Below are positions 1 through 12,343 of a stretch of 64,000 nucleotides of DNA, one piece after another. The position numbers were made by a program, and so were the translations under genes. Origin of the DNA: Robiginitomaculum sp. (lineage in GTDB: Bacteria > Pseudomonadota > Alphaproteobacteria > Caulobacterales > Maricaulaceae); the NCBI GenBank assembly GCA_030949705.1, contig JAUZSF010000018.1, positions 1-64,000 on the forward strand, given 5' to 3'. Below the pieces are notes generated by a model that did no database searches, had not been told where the DNA came from, and was given only the letters and a program-made list of their open reading frames with translations. The first letter of the stretch is position 1, and each line of letters opens with the position of its first letter.

Positions 1-167
1 GTATGCTTGTCTAGTTTCTGCCCCATGAATAGCCCCAGCGAGATCACAACAGTTTAGTGATTAAGTAGTGACGCCAGAATCGCGCTTTTGAAACCTGTAA
101 CCCCTGACGGAAACAAATAACTTATTGAATTATATATTGTTATTTTTGTCACAAAACTAACATCTTG

Positions 168-932
168 CTAGAGAATAACCTCGACATTGCGAATAGCCGT
201 CAAAACGGCCTGCAAACGCGTGCTGGCACCCAGCTTTGCTTTGGCATTTTTAATATGGAACACCACGGTGCGCTCGGAAATGTCCAGCAATGCCGCCACC
301 TCCCGGTCTGTCTTTCCCATAGCCACCCAGGTCAGACATTCCCGCTCCCGCCCGGTAAGGGCATAGGCCTTGGGGGAAAGAATGAGGTGCTCGACCCCGC
401 CGTCCAGTGCACAGGCCCTAGAATAATACCCCGCCGCCAGACAGGATAGCAGCCATATCTGGTATTCGCTCAAAACACTGGGGTCTCCAGTCAAGCTCAC
501 CCCGGCAATGCGGTTATGCCTGCCTTTGACGGGAAAAGTAATTCCAACGATAATACCCACATCCTTGGCCTTTTCCCAGGCTTCACGCTCCCTGTCCGTA
601 ATATTGGGATTGTTGATCAGATCGGCGGTGAGAAATGGAATACCGCTGAGCTTGGTCTGGTGAATGACTGAAGAATCATAGGTGCGCCGCTCATTCCAGA
701 ACTTTGCCAAATATTCCTCAGGAAAGGTACCGAGCACCAAATGCTGCTGCCAATGCGTCGCTTGGGGCAAAATTTCGAACAGACAATGGCGATCCATACC
801 AAAGGATTTCACCACTTGGTCAAAGCTCTTCACCAGCTCTTCAACACTGGTGGCTTCAAAAAGCTTTTTAAAATACGACAGATATGACATTTCATCCGTC
901 GTCATCACACCCGGATCCACATTCATCCACAC
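168..932 (-). CDS. LuxR-family transcriptional regulator (autoinducer-binding-like domain plus C-terminal LuxR HTH)
   Basis: 254 aa ORF; C-terminus LTGRERECLTWVAMGKTDREVAALLDISERTVVFHIKNAKAKLGASTRLQAV is a typical LuxR HTH. Confidence 0.9.
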   Translation of the reverse strand: MWMNVDPGVMTTDEMSYLSYFKKLFEATSVEELVKSFDQVVKSFGMDRHCLFEILPQATHWQQHLVLGTFPEEYLAKFWNERRTYDSSVIHQTKLSGIPFLTADLINNPNITDREREAWEKAKDVGIIVGITFPVKGRHNRIAGVSLTGDPSVLSEYQIWLLSCLAAGYYSRACALDGGVEHLILSPKAYALTGRERECLTWVAMGKTDREVAALLDISERTVVFHIKNAKAKLGASTRLQAVLTAIRNVEVIL

Positions 933-989
933 CAGTCATTTCAAATGAACACAATAAATAATGCATAAAACATTACTAAAATGCAATAC

Positions 990-1011
990 CTGCAATAAAA
1001 TTGTTGTGCAG
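990..1011. promoter_or_regulatory. Inverted repeat CTGCA-N12-TGCAG (lux-box-like) upstream of the luxR-type gene
   Basis: ctgcaataaaattgttgtgcag in the AT-rich region upstream of the regulator. Confidence 0.35.
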
Positions 1012-1071
1012 ATAAACTAAAAATACCCATTTTCTCTATTTTACTGAACTATAATTATTTTACATGTAATT

Positions 1072-1086
1072 CATGAAAGTTTCATG
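1072..1086. promoter_or_regulatory. Perfect 7+1+7 palindrome CATGAAA-G-TTTCATG
   Basis: seen directly in the AT-rich intergenic region. Confidence 0.45.
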
Positions 1087-1152
1087 CAATTAATATTTTT
1101 ACATAAAGAAAGAACTTACAGAATATTACAATTAATGATCGTAATTTTTACT

Positions 1153-2114
1153 TTACACCTTACGCTTATAGATACCCCCACCTTTCGGGTGTGCTTTATC
1201 ATAAATCCGCAATAACGATTGCGCATCTACATCCGCATAGATTTGCGTTGAAGACAGGCTTTCGTGTCCCAACAGTTCTTGCAATGCTCGCAAATCTCCA
1301 CCACCGGCCAGCAAATGCGTGGCAAACGAATGGCGCAAGGCATGAGGGGTGGCACTATCGGGCAGGCCCAACTGGGCGCGCAGCCTCTGCATCAGCTTTT
1401 GGGCGGCACGGGGCCCCATGGCGCCGCCCCGCACCCCGCGAAACAAGGGTTGTGATGGCTCTATGGACCAGGGGCAGAGCCCTACATACTGATCCACCGC
1501 CTCAATAGTGGCCGGCAACAAGGGAACCAGGCGGGTTTTATTACCCTTGCCAACAATGCGCAGTGTATCGCCAAAGGGATAATCCGCACCGGTCAGGGAC
1601 AGGGCCTCGGCAATGCGCAAACCAGCGCCATAGAGCAGGGTCAGCAAAGCCGCATCACGGGCGGCAATCCATGGCTCGCCCTTTGTTTTTGTCCGGGCGC
1701 TGGCCTGCAAAACCTCCCCGGCGGCCCGGACCGACAAGGGACGGGGGGTAGTGCGCGCCAGTTTCGGCCCTTCGATCAGAGACAGCTGGTCATTTTTGAG
1801 ACCCCAGCGGCGCTCTAAAAACCGGTAAAAACTGCGAATGGAAGAGAGGGCCCGGGCCAGTGAGCGCGATGATAATGGCAATGCGCCCCGGCGCCGCGCC
1901 GCCAGATAGCTGCGAAAATCCTGGGCGCTGAGGCGACCCAGCCCCCCCCCAGATCCACCCTTTCCCCACCATGGTCGCGGATATGAGCGAAAAAGGCGTT
2001 CAGATCGCGCTCATAGGCTGCCAGTGTGTTGGGGCTGAGGCGTCGTTCCGCGCGCAAATGATTGATAAAAGCCCCCAGGGCTTCGTATGCGGGTATGTCT
2101 AAATCGGTGCCCAT
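1153..2114 (-). CDS. xerC: Tyrosine recombinase XerC, apparently frameshifted at a 9-G tract
   Basis: 1815..2114 carries the N-terminal core-binding domain, 1153..1881 the catalytic domain (HALRHSFATHLLAGGGDLRALQELLGHESLSSTQIYADVD); frames separate at the C9/G9 tract 1942-1950. Confidence 0.85.
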
Positions 2115-2663
2115 GCGGCCACCAGCCGTTCAACGACCCGGGCCAGAAAGGCGGCCAGGTCCGTGCCCTGATCCGGGCGGTAGGTCAGCCGGTCCCGACT
2201 GCCAAGGGCAAACAGACCCTCCCGGCCCCGCACCTGGATACGCAACAGCATTTCCGAACTCAGGCCCTCCGCCTCTTGTCCAAAAATATCGGCCGTATAG
2301 GGCTGGCACGGGCCAAGACGTTCGCTGTGGCCATCCAGCACGCGCAATACCAGGCCTTTGGGGGGCGCCCATAATGGCCCGTGTATTGTCGGGCGATTGC
2401 AAACCCTCCACCAGCACTCGCAACACATCTGCCCCCAGAGAATGGCGCACATGCCCGGCCAGACGCTGATCCAGCATACCCAGATCGCGGGCATCAACCA
2501 GCGCCAGAACGGCCCCGTGAATTTGTGCCGTGCTGGCATGATTGGTACGCATGGTTTGCACCAGGGCATCGCGTTCCATGGTCAGGCGACGCACCTTGCC
2601 TTCCAGCCGCAGTTTGGCAGCGCTATCAAAGTCTATGATGGATGCGCCCGGATCCTCGCTCAT
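2099..2663 (-). CDS. DUF484 family protein, apparently frameshifted at a 6-G/C tract
   Basis: N-terminal part in ORF 2130..2693 ([44 protein letters not shown]), C-terminal part in ORF 2099..2569 ([43 protein letters not shown]); sits next to xerC as is common. Confidence 0.75.
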
Positions 2664-3325
2664 GGCAAAATGCTTTGCCCGGTGCTTTCCCAATCCGCCA
2701 TAAACGCCGCCAGGCCCTTATCCGTCAGGGGGTGTTTGACCAAGGCCTGCAACACATTGGCCGGAATGGTGGCCACATCCGCCCCCAGCAAAGCCGATTG
2801 CTTCACATGCAGCACATTGCGAATGGAGGCCGCCAGAATTTGTGTGTCCAGCTCTGGGTAATTATCATAAATGGTACGAATTTCGCCGATCAGCTCCATG
2901 CCATCGGCCCCGGTATCATCAATACGACCGATAAAGGGGGAAATATACGTGGCACCGGCCTTGGCCGCGAGCAAGGCCTGATTGGCACTGAAACACAAAG
3001 TGACATTCACCGGATGGCCTTTACCGCTGAGCACATGGGTGGCCTTCAGCCCTTCCCAGGTCAGCGGCACCTTGACGCAAACATTATCGGCAATGTCGCG
3101 CAAAAACTCGCCTTCCTTTACCATGCCCTCGGCATCACTGGCGGTAACTTCGGCACTGACCGGCCCGGTGGTCAGGGTACATATTTCCTTGATGGTCTGC
3201 ACCAGATCGCGCCCGGACTTGGCAATCAGCGACGGATTGGTGGTTACCCCGTCGACCAGCCCGGTGGCGGTCATGGCCCTGATCTCGTCCACATTGGCGG
3301 TGTCGAGAAAAAACTGCATGATCAT
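2660..3325 (-). CDS. fsa: Transaldolase / fructose-6-phosphate aldolase family
   Basis: [40 protein letters not shown]...; stop overlaps the DUF484 start (ATGA). Confidence 0.9.
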   Translation of the reverse strand: MIMQFFLDTANVDEIRAMTATGLVDGVTTNPSLIAKSGRDLVQTIKEICTLTTGPVSAEVTASDAEGMVKEGEFLRDIADNVCVKVPLTWEGLKATHVLSGKGHPVNVTLCFSANQALLAAKAGATYISPFIGRIDDTGADGMELIGEIRTIYDNYPELDTQILAASIRNVLHVKQSALLGADVATIPANVLQALVKHPLTDKGLAAFMADWESTGQSILP

Positions 3326-3410
3326 TGCCCTCTATAATGGTTCTTGTGAAAACTGATTCGCTCACTCTACCCTGTGCTCTCCAGCCCTGCCAGACGAAGG
3401 TTAAATAAGC

Positions 3411-5588
3411 ATGTCTGCACCGCTCCTGGCATCAGTATTATTTCCGATGCCGGTCCCCGAACCTTTTGATTATGAGATCCCGGATACCCTGTCCCTGGGC
3501 CAAGGCTCCATTGTCTATGCACCTTTGGGTGCGCGTATGGTTTGCGGCGTGGTGTGGAAAGTATTTCGTGCCCAAGAAAAAGATCAGGAACGCGCCCTCA
3601 AACCCATTGCCAATGTGGTCGACACGCCGCCCTTGCCAGTTTCCTGCCTTGAATTTGTGGATTTTGTCGCGCGCTATTGCTGTCATCGCCAAGGGGTGGT
3701 GTTGCGTATGGTGCTCAGCAGTCCTGAAGCCCTAAAGCCTTCACCCGTACAAACTCTCTATGCCCCCGCCGACACTCTGCCAGAAAAAATGACTCCGGCA
3801 CGCGAAAAGGTTTTACAGGCCGCCCGGAAAGGCCATTTCAGCATCACCGAACTGGCCCGGCGCGCCCAGGTCAGCCCCGGGGTAATTACCGCCCTGGCCA
3901 AGGCTGGCGGTCTGATCGCCAAGACACAGCCCGTAGACAGGCCCTTTGCGCCGCCCAACCCCGAACGTACCGGCCTGGACCTAACCGCCTCGCAACGCAC
4001 CGCGGCCAGCGACCTGATCAGCCTGACCCAGCAAAACCGTTTTGCCCCGGCATTGCTGGATGGCGTCACCGGATCGGGAAAAACGGAAGTTTATTTTGAT
4101 GCCATTGCCGATGTGCTGTTGCGGGATCCATCGGCACAGGTGCTGGTGCTCTTGCCAGAAATTGCCCTGACCCAGGATGTATTGGCGCGCTTTGAACGCC
4201 GTTTTGGGGCACCCCCGGCCGAATGGCATTCAGAACGCACAAACATGCAGCGCCGCCGGGTTTGGCGCGAAGTGACCAATGGACGTGCCCGCATAGTGGT
4301 CGGTGCCCGTTCGGCCCTCTTCCTGCCTTTTGCCAATCTGCGCCTGATTGTCGTCGATGAAGAACATGACAGTTCCTACAAGCAGGAAGACGGGGTATTG
4401 TATCATGCGCGCGACATGGCGGTGGCCCGTGCCAAATTTGCCGATGCGGCGATTATTCTGGCCTCGGCAACCCCGTCTCTTGAGACCATGCTCAACGCCC
4501 GCTCGGGCCGTTATGCCCATGTCCGGTTGCAGGCGCGCCCCGGCGCCGCCGTTTTACCGCCCATCTCAACCATCGATCTGCGCGAACATCCGCCCGCCTC
4601 TGGCGGCTGGCTGTCGCCGCCGCTGATCGAGGCCATCCAAGAAACACTGCAACAAAAAGAGCAATGCCTGTTGTTTTTGAACCGGCGCGGCTATGCGCCC
4701 CTGACCATTTGCCGTCATTGCGGCGAACGCATGAAAGCCCCAGACAGTTCCACCTATCTGGTGGAACACCGCTATAATGGGCGGCTGGTCTGTCATTTAA
4801 CCGGCTATTCCATGCCCAAACCAAAGGCCTGTCCGGCGTGCGGCACCCCAGACAGCCTACACCCGGTTGGGCCGGGGGTAGAGCGCTTGCAAGAAGAAGT
4901 CGAGACGTTGTTCCCCGATGCATCGATTGAGATATTTTCCTCGGACAGCACCAAAAATGCCGAGGAAGTCCGCGCCCTGATTGCCCGCATGGAACAAGGT
5001 AAAATCGATATCCTGATCGGCACGCAAATGGCCGCCAAGGGGCATAATTTTCCGGGCCTGACACTGGTCGGGGTGGTGGATGCGGATATGGGGCTGCATG
5101 GAGCTGACATGCGGGCAGGCGAGCGCACCTATCAGACGCTTATGCAGGTGGCCGGGCGCGCCGGGCGGGCAAGCCGGCCAGGCCGGGCCTTGCTGCAAAC
5201 CCATCAACCGGATCATGAGGCCATACTGGCCCTATGCTCGGGCGATCGGGAAACCTTTATCAGTGCCGAGCTGGGTTTGCGCGAAGATATGGGCTTCCCC
5301 CCGTTTGGCCGCCTGGCGGCGCTGGTCTTTTCGGCCCCCACCGAGCCAGAGGCACAACGGGCGGCGCGCGATTTTGTGGCCATGGCCCCCCTGGTACAGG
5401 GGGTGGATATATGGGGGCCGACCGAGCCGCCTCTTAGCCGGGTACGGGGACGTTGGCGGCAAAGATTATTGTTGCGCGCCGAGCGCCAGATTGATCTTTC
5501 GGCCATGATCAGCGCCTGGCGCAGCCGGGTAAACCTGCCGCGCAACATACGCCTCAAAGTGGATATCGATCCGTATTCGTTTTTATGA
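3411..5588 (+). CDS. priA: Primosomal protein N' (replication restart helicase PriA)
   Basis: GVTGSGKTEVY Walker A, VDEEHDSSYKQ, Cys-rich zinc fingers (CRHCGERM..CPACG), VAGRAGR motif. Confidence 0.95.
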   Translation: MSAPLLASVLFPMPVPEPFDYEIPDTLSLGQGSIVYAPLGARMVCGVVWKVFRAQEKDQERALKPIANVVDTPPLPVSCLEFVDFVARYCCHRQGVVLRMVLSSPEALKPSPVQTLYAPADTLPEKMTPAREKVLQAARKGHFSITELARRAQVSPGVITALAKAGGLIAKTQPVDRPFAPPNPERTGLDLTASQRTAASDLISLTQQNRFAPALLDGVTGSGKTEVYFDAIADVLLRDPSAQVLVLLPEIALTQDVLARFERRFGAPPAEWHSERTNMQRRRVWREVTNGRARIVVGARSALFLPFANLRLIVVDEEHDSSYKQEDGVLYHARDMAVARAKFADAAIILASATPSLETMLNARSGRYAHVRLQARPGAAVLPPISTIDLREHPPASGGWLSPPLIEAIQETLQQKEQCLLFLNRRGYAPLTICRHCGERMKAPDSSTYLVEHRYNGRLVCHLTGYSMPKPKACPACGTPDSLHPVGPGVERLQEEVETLFPDASIEIFSSDSTKNAEEVRALIARMEQGKIDILIGTQMAAKGHNFPGLTLVGVVDADMGLHGADMRAGERTYQTLMQVAGRAGRASRPGRALLQTHQPDHEAILALCSGDRETFISAELGLREDMGFPPFGRLAALVFSAPTEPEAQRAARDFVAMAPLVQGVDIWGPTEPPLSRVRGRWRQRLLLRAERQIDLSAMISAWRSRVNLPRNIRLKVDIDPYSFL

Positions 5589-5598
5589 AAAGCGTGGA

Positions 5599-7563
5599 TC
5601 AGCCGTTCGCTGCACAGATCGGCGATGATTCATTGGCCGGCTGATTATGATTGCTCAGTGCCCCCTTCATCGCCGCATAGAGGCGCTGTGGCTCAATAGG
5701 TTTAGCCACATGGTCGTCCATGCCAGCGGCCAGATATTCCTGGCGCTGGTGCGGCATGGCATTGGCCGTCACCGCCACAATCGGCGTTTTGGGCATTTGC
5801 TCGCTGGCTTCGATCTGGCGAATGGCCTGAGTGGCCTCGACCCCATTCATATGAGGCATCTGGATATCCATCAGCACCAGATCAAACGGTTGAGCCTGCC
5901 AGGTTTTCACCGCCTCTTGCCCGTCCTCAACAAAGGTAACGTCGGCCTTGGCATGGCTGAGAATCGCCTTGATCACCATGCGGTTGGTGGGATTGTCCTC
6001 GGCAACCAGAATACGCAAGGCCCGTTTTGTTTTTTTCTCTGCCCCGGCTTTATCGGTGCTACTCTCTTCAGACACCTGCATGTTTTCGACTTTTTTAACG
6101 GAAACAAAAAAGCAGAATTTGGACCCTTTGCCCGGCTCGCTCTTGAGATTAATCTCGCCGTCCATACGTTCGACCAGTTCCTTGCAAATGGCCAGCCCCA
6201 AGCCTGTCCCCTGATACTCGCGGCTAAGAGAGGAATCCACCTGGGTAAAGCGATCAAAAATGCTTTTTTGCGCCAACAGGGGAATCCCCGCGCCAGTATC
6301 CATTACCGAAACGCTTAGATAGGTTGTTTGCTCATTATCCGTCTCTTCGGACAGAAAGACTTTGATGCCGCCTTTTTGCGTAAATTTCACCGCGTTAGAG
6401 AGCAGATTGTTCAGCACTTGCCGGATCCGCGCCGCATCACCAATAAAACGTGTGTCTTCATCAATATTGCTCTGCACATCAAAGGTCAGCCCTTTGGCAC
6501 GCGCCGCATGGCCAAACATTTCCAGTGAAGAATGAGAGATTTCGCGGATCGTGAATTCGCTTTTATGAAGTTTGAACTGGCCGGCTTCGATTTTCGACAT
6601 ATCCAGCACATCGTTCAATATGGTCAGCAGGGCCGCCCCCGATTGCTCGACCACTTCCAGCATGGAACTTTGTTCTGATGAAACTTCGGTTTGGCTCAGC
6701 GCCTTGGTCATGCCCAAAATACCGTTTAAAGGCGTGCGGATTTCATGGCTCATTACGGCCAGAAATTCCGATTTGGCCTTGCTGGCGCTTTCCGCCGTAT
6801 CGCGGGCTTTCTTTAACGCCTGTGTACGTTCACGCACCCGCTGTTCCAGCTTGTCGCGATAAGCCAAAAGCTCTGCCTGTGCCACCGCCAGGGCCTTGCC
6901 GCGCTTTTGTGCATCCCGCAAAATAGCATACCAGATCAAGCTGAGTATAATCAGCACCACCACGTCCCCGGTTAATGCCATGCGCGTTGTTTTCTGGGCG
7001 GCCACACGTTGTTGTTCTACATGCGTCCAGGTGGCACGCAGCAAATCATCCACGGCTTTGTTATAGGCATCGGCATTGGCAACATAGCGGGGATCGCTAA
7101 TGATCTGGCTGGCCTTGACCGCATTGCCTTTACGAATTTCGGCAAACGCCCGGGATTCGGCCTGTGCCACCCGTTGTCGCAGGGAACCGGCTCGCGCGGC
7201 AGCGGCCTTGACCACCGGACTGATCGCCAACTCGCTGGCATCATGCAGGCGTTTTTCCAATTGGGCGCCCAGCGAGCGGTACCGGCTTTCCCAGCGCCGG
7301 TCACCGCTTTCCTTGGCGGCCCGGATCACAAACCCGCGTTCGCGGTTGATGGAAACCAGATCCCCATGCACCTGTGCCAGTTGGGCACTGGTATGAGAAG
7401 CATCAGCGATATTGATGGCGGCTTTACGTACAGTCAGCCCCAACCCTGCAACCATGGCTATGGTCAAGGTAACCGCGAGTACAACCAACGCAGTGCGTGA
7501 TCGAAATACCGCCAGCTCTGTAATCCGTATGGGAGACATTATTCCTGCCCTTTTCCCCGACAA
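5599..7563 (-). CDS. Hybrid sensor histidine kinase / response regulator
   Basis: HisKA MSHEIRTPLNGILGMTK, HATPase GTGLGLAICKELVERMDG, C-terminal REC domain (VLMDIQMPHMNGVEATQAIR). Confidence 0.93.
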   Translation of the reverse strand: MSGKRAGIMSPIRITELAVFRSRTALVVLAVTLTIAMVAGLGLTVRKAAINIADASHTSAQLAQVHGDLVSINRERGFVIRAAKESGDRRWESRYRSLGAQLEKRLHDASELAISPVVKAAAARAGSLRQRVAQAESRAFAEIRKGNAVKASQIISDPRYVANADAYNKAVDDLLRATWTHVEQQRVAAQKTTRMALTGDVVVLIILSLIWYAILRDAQKRGKALAVAQAELLAYRDKLEQRVRERTQALKKARDTAESASKAKSEFLAVMSHEIRTPLNGILGMTKALSQTEVSSEQSSMLEVVEQSGAALLTILNDVLDMSKIEAGQFKLHKSEFTIREISHSSLEMFGHAARAKGLTFDVQSNIDEDTRFIGDAARIRQVLNNLLSNAVKFTQKGGIKVFLSEETDNEQTTYLSVSVMDTGAGIPLLAQKSIFDRFTQVDSSLSREYQGTGLGLAICKELVERMDGEINLKSEPGKGSKFCFFVSVKKVENMQVSEESSTDKAGAEKKTKRALRILVAEDNPTNRMVIKAILSHAKADVTFVEDGQEAVKTWQAQPFDLVLMDIQMPHMNGVEATQAIRQIEASEQMPKTPIVAVTANAMPHQRQEYLAAGMDDHVAKPIEPQRLYAAMKGALSNHNQPANESSPICAANG

Positions 7564-7832
7564 GGAAGGGAAGCTGGCACAAAGATATTAACATTGGGTG
7601 GAGCCGGAGGATTTATTCTATCCATGCCGTTTCACAGGGTGTTAATGCAAAGGACAGGCAATCGTGCTGTCCTGCCTATCTTGCCCCCCCCTGAAGGGCG
7701 TGCTATGCCCCCGCCGGGCTGTGGGAATACGCAAGAATTCAAGTTTTTGCCATCCTCACAAACCAGAGTGAAATCAATGTGTTAACCTTCTGCGATACGA
7801 CAGCAGGCGAATTTGACGACAGGTGGAAAAGA

Positions 7833-8390
7833 GTGTCAGGCCAGGATGTAAAAACTTCCGGTGCGGCGGACCGCTACGCCAGAGCGTTGTTTGAATTGGC
7901 ACAGGATGCCAAAAGTACAGGTGTTCTTGAAAAAGAATTATTGGTACTCAAAAACATGCTGGATAACAATGCAGAGCTGATGCAGGTTCTGGCTTCCCCC
8001 ATTGTAGGCAGCACAGAAAAGGCGTCCGCCATTACGGCCATTGCCAAAAAAGCAGGCTTTTCCAAACTTGCCATTAATTTTGTCGGGGCCGTCGCCATGG
8101 CCGGACGGGCGGGTGAATTGTCTCAAATGGCTGACCATTTTGCTTTCTTGTGCGCCCAGGCGCGCGGCGCAGTGCAGGCCGAGGCCACCACGGCACAGCC
8201 GATGAGTGCAAAACAGGAAAAAGACCTGGTCAGTACCCTGAAAAAGGTACTGGGTCAGGATGTTAAGGTTGAAACGCGGGTTGACCCCGCAATGCTGGGC
8301 GGGCTGATTGTAAAAATCGGGTCCCGTATGTTTGATAGCTCCCTCAAATCCAAACTTGAGGGACTAACGATGGTAATGAAAGAGAGCTAG
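7833..8390 (+). CDS. atpH: ATP synthase F1 delta subunit
   Basis: likely GTG start at 7833 ([26 protein letters not shown]...); heads the atp operon. Confidence 0.9.
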   Translation: MSGQDVKTSGAADRYARALFELAQDAKSTGVLEKELLVLKNMLDNNAELMQVLASPIVGSTEKASAITAIAKKAGFSKLAINFVGAVAMAGRAGELSQMADHFAFLCAQARGAVQAEATTAQPMSAKQEKDLVSTLKKVLGQDVKVETRVDPAMLGGLIVKIGSRMFDSSLKSKLEGLTMVMKES

Positions 8391-8395
8391 GCGTC

Positions 8396-9927
8396 ATGGA
8401 TATCCGTGCGGCGGAAGTTTCTGCAATCCTCAAAAAACAAATTAAAGGCTATGGCACCAAGGCGAAAGTCTCGGACGTTGGCCAGGTGCTGTCCGTTGGG
8501 GACGGTATTGCCCGGGTTTATGGCCTGGATGAAGTGCAAGCCGGGGAAATGGTTGAATTTCCGGGCGGCATCAAAGGCATGGCGCTGAACCTGGAAAGCG
8601 ACAATGTCGGCGTCGTGATCTTTGGGGAAGACCGCAGCATTCGCGAAGGCGATACGGTCAAACGTCTTGGCGAAATTGTGGACGTGCCGGTGGGCAAGGA
8701 ATTGCTGGGCCGTGTGGTCAACGCCCTGGGCGAGCCGATCGACGGCAAAGGCCCGATCAAAACCAAGAAACGCGCCCGTGTGGACGTCAAGGCCCCGGGC
8801 ATTATCCCCCCGGAAATCCGTGCACGAGCCAATGGCCACTGGCATCAAGGCCATTGACGCCCTGATCCCCATTGGCCGGGGTCAGCGCGAGCTGATCATT
8901 GGTGACCGCCAGACCGGCAAAACCGCCATCGCCGTTGATGCGATTTTGAACCAGAAAGAAGTCAATCAGAGCGATGATGAGAGCAAGAAGCTCTATTGCA
9001 TCTACGTGGCCATTGGCCAGAAACGCTCCACGGTGGCGCAGATTGTAAAAACCCTCGAAGAAAATGGCGCCATGGAATATTCCATCGTTGTGGCCGCCAC
9101 CGCCTCCGAGCCGGCTCCACTGCAATATCTGGCACCGTTTACCGGTTGCGCTATGGGCGAATTTTTCCGTGATAACGCCATGCACGCTTTGATCGTGTAT
9201 GATGATCTGTCCAAACAGGCCGTAGCCTATCGCCAGATGTCCTTACTTCTGCGTCGTCCGCCAGGCCGTGAAGCCTATCCCGGTGATGTGTTCTATCTGC
9301 ATTCGCGTCTTCTGGAACGCGCTGCCAAGCTCAGTGACGAGCACGGCGGTGGTTCGCTGACCGCCTTGCCGATTATTGAAACCCAGGCCAATGACGTGTC
9401 CGCCTATATCCCGACCAATGTGATTTCGATCACCGATGGTCAGATCTTTTTGGAAACCGACCTTTTCTATCAGGGCATTCGCCCGGCAGTGAATGTCGGC
9501 CTGTCGGTTAGCCGGGTGGGCTCCTCCGCACAAACCAAGATCATGAAAAAAGGTGGCCGGCCCGGTTAAGGGTGAATTGGCACAGTATCGTGAAATGGCG
9601 GCTTTTGCTAAATTTGGCTCAGACCTTGATGCTTCTACCCAGGCCATGTTGGCTCGGGGTGAACGCCTGACGGAACTTTTGAAACAGCCGCAATTCTCAC
9701 CGCTCTCCATGGCCGAAGAATCCTGCATGATTTATGCGGGGACGCGGGGCTATCTGGATGGCATCGACGTTGCTGATGTTCAGCGATATGAAGAAGAACT
9801 GCTTTTGAACCTGCATGCCGATCACAAGGATCTGTTGGACGAAATCACCAAGGAACAGGCCCTGACCGACAGTATTGAGAGCAAGCTCAAAGCCGCCCTT
9901 GAGGCCTTTACCAAGCGCTTTGCATAA
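8396..9927 (+). CDS. atpA: ATP synthase F1 alpha subunit, reading frame broken twice at homopolymers
   Basis: Three ORF pieces (8396..8857, 8622..9569, 9553..9927) join into one Atp[21 protein letters not shown] ... [19 protein letters not shown] ... [26 protein letters not shown]. Confidence 0.93.
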
Positions 9928-9952
9928 CCTCAGGGTATAAAGGAAGAGTCCC

Positions 9953-10840
9953 ATGGCGAGTTTGAAGGAATTCCGCGATCGTATTGATAGCGTGAAATCC
10001 ATTCAGAAAATCACCAAGGCCATGCAGATGGTGGCCGCAGCCAAATTGCGCCGGGCGCAAGAGGCCGTTGAGGCCGCCCGCCCCTATGCCGCGCGGATGA
10101 GCGCGGTGGTTGGTAATCTGTCATCGGCCATGGACGGGCGCCCAGGCGCGCCTGAACTGTTGGTGGGTACGGGCAAAAGCGATGTGCACCTGTTGGTGGT
10201 GGCCAGCGCAGACCGAGGCTTGTGCGGCGGCTTTAACAGCCAGATTGCCCGCCATGCCCGTGCCGAGGTTTCCCGCCTGGTCCAGGAAGGCAAGACCGTC
10301 AAAATTCTCTGTGTGGGTGTCAAAGCTGCCGACCAGCTGAAACGAATTTACGAAGACAAGATTATCGAAATCATTTCCTTGCGCGAACACAAGGACATAG
10401 ACAGCACGGTTGCCGCCGATATATCGGCGCGTATTCTGCATATGTTCGAAGCCGGTGAATTTGATGTCTGTACCCTGGTATTTTCGCGCTTTAAGTCGGT
10501 GATCTCGCAGATTCCGACCGCGCAAACCCTGATCCCGGCCATGCAATCGCTCGACCAAGAGGTGGCGGCCCCTGACCTTGGCGGCGCGGCCTATGATTAC
10601 GAACCCGATGAAGAAGACATCTTAAAAGTTCTGCTGCCCCGGAACCTGACCACACAGATTTTTCAAGCCTTGCTGGAAAATGTGGCCGGTGAAATGGGCG
10701 CAAAAATGTCGGCCATGGATAACTCCACCCGCAATGCCGGTGAAATGATCGACAAATTATCGCTGCAATACAACCGCAAACGCCAGAGCATGATCACCAC
10801 TGAACTGATCGAAATTATTGCCGGCGCCGAAGCCGTATAG
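9953..10840 (+). CDS. atpG: ATP synthase F1 gamma subunit
   Basis: [36 protein letters not shown]... Confidence 0.96.
   Translation: MASLKEFRDRIDSVKSIQKITKAMQMVAAAKLRRAQEAVEAARPYAARMSAVVGNLSSAMDGRPGAPELLVGTGKSDVHLLVVASADRGLCGGFNSQIARHARAEVSRLVQEGKTVKILCVGVKAADQLKRIYEDKIIEIISLREHKDIDSTVAADISARILHMFEAGEFDVCTLVFSRFKSVISQIPTAQTLIPAMQSLDQEVAAPDLGGAAYDYEPDEEDILKVLLPRNLTTQIFQALLENVAGEMGAKMSAMDNSTRNAGEMIDKLSLQYNRKRQSMITTELIEIIAGAEAV

Positions 10841-12343
<1,503 letters not shown>

Noticed and set aside
7651-7673. Hairpin AGGACAG-N9-CTGTCCT upstream of atpH
   Set aside because: Perfect but short stem with no T-run or known motif; insufficient to call a regulatory element
8396-9927. Split atpA as a genuine pseudogene or programmed frameshift
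   Set aside because: Both breaks are single extra bases in 6-mers and the rest of the protein is conserved; sequencing error is the simplest explanation
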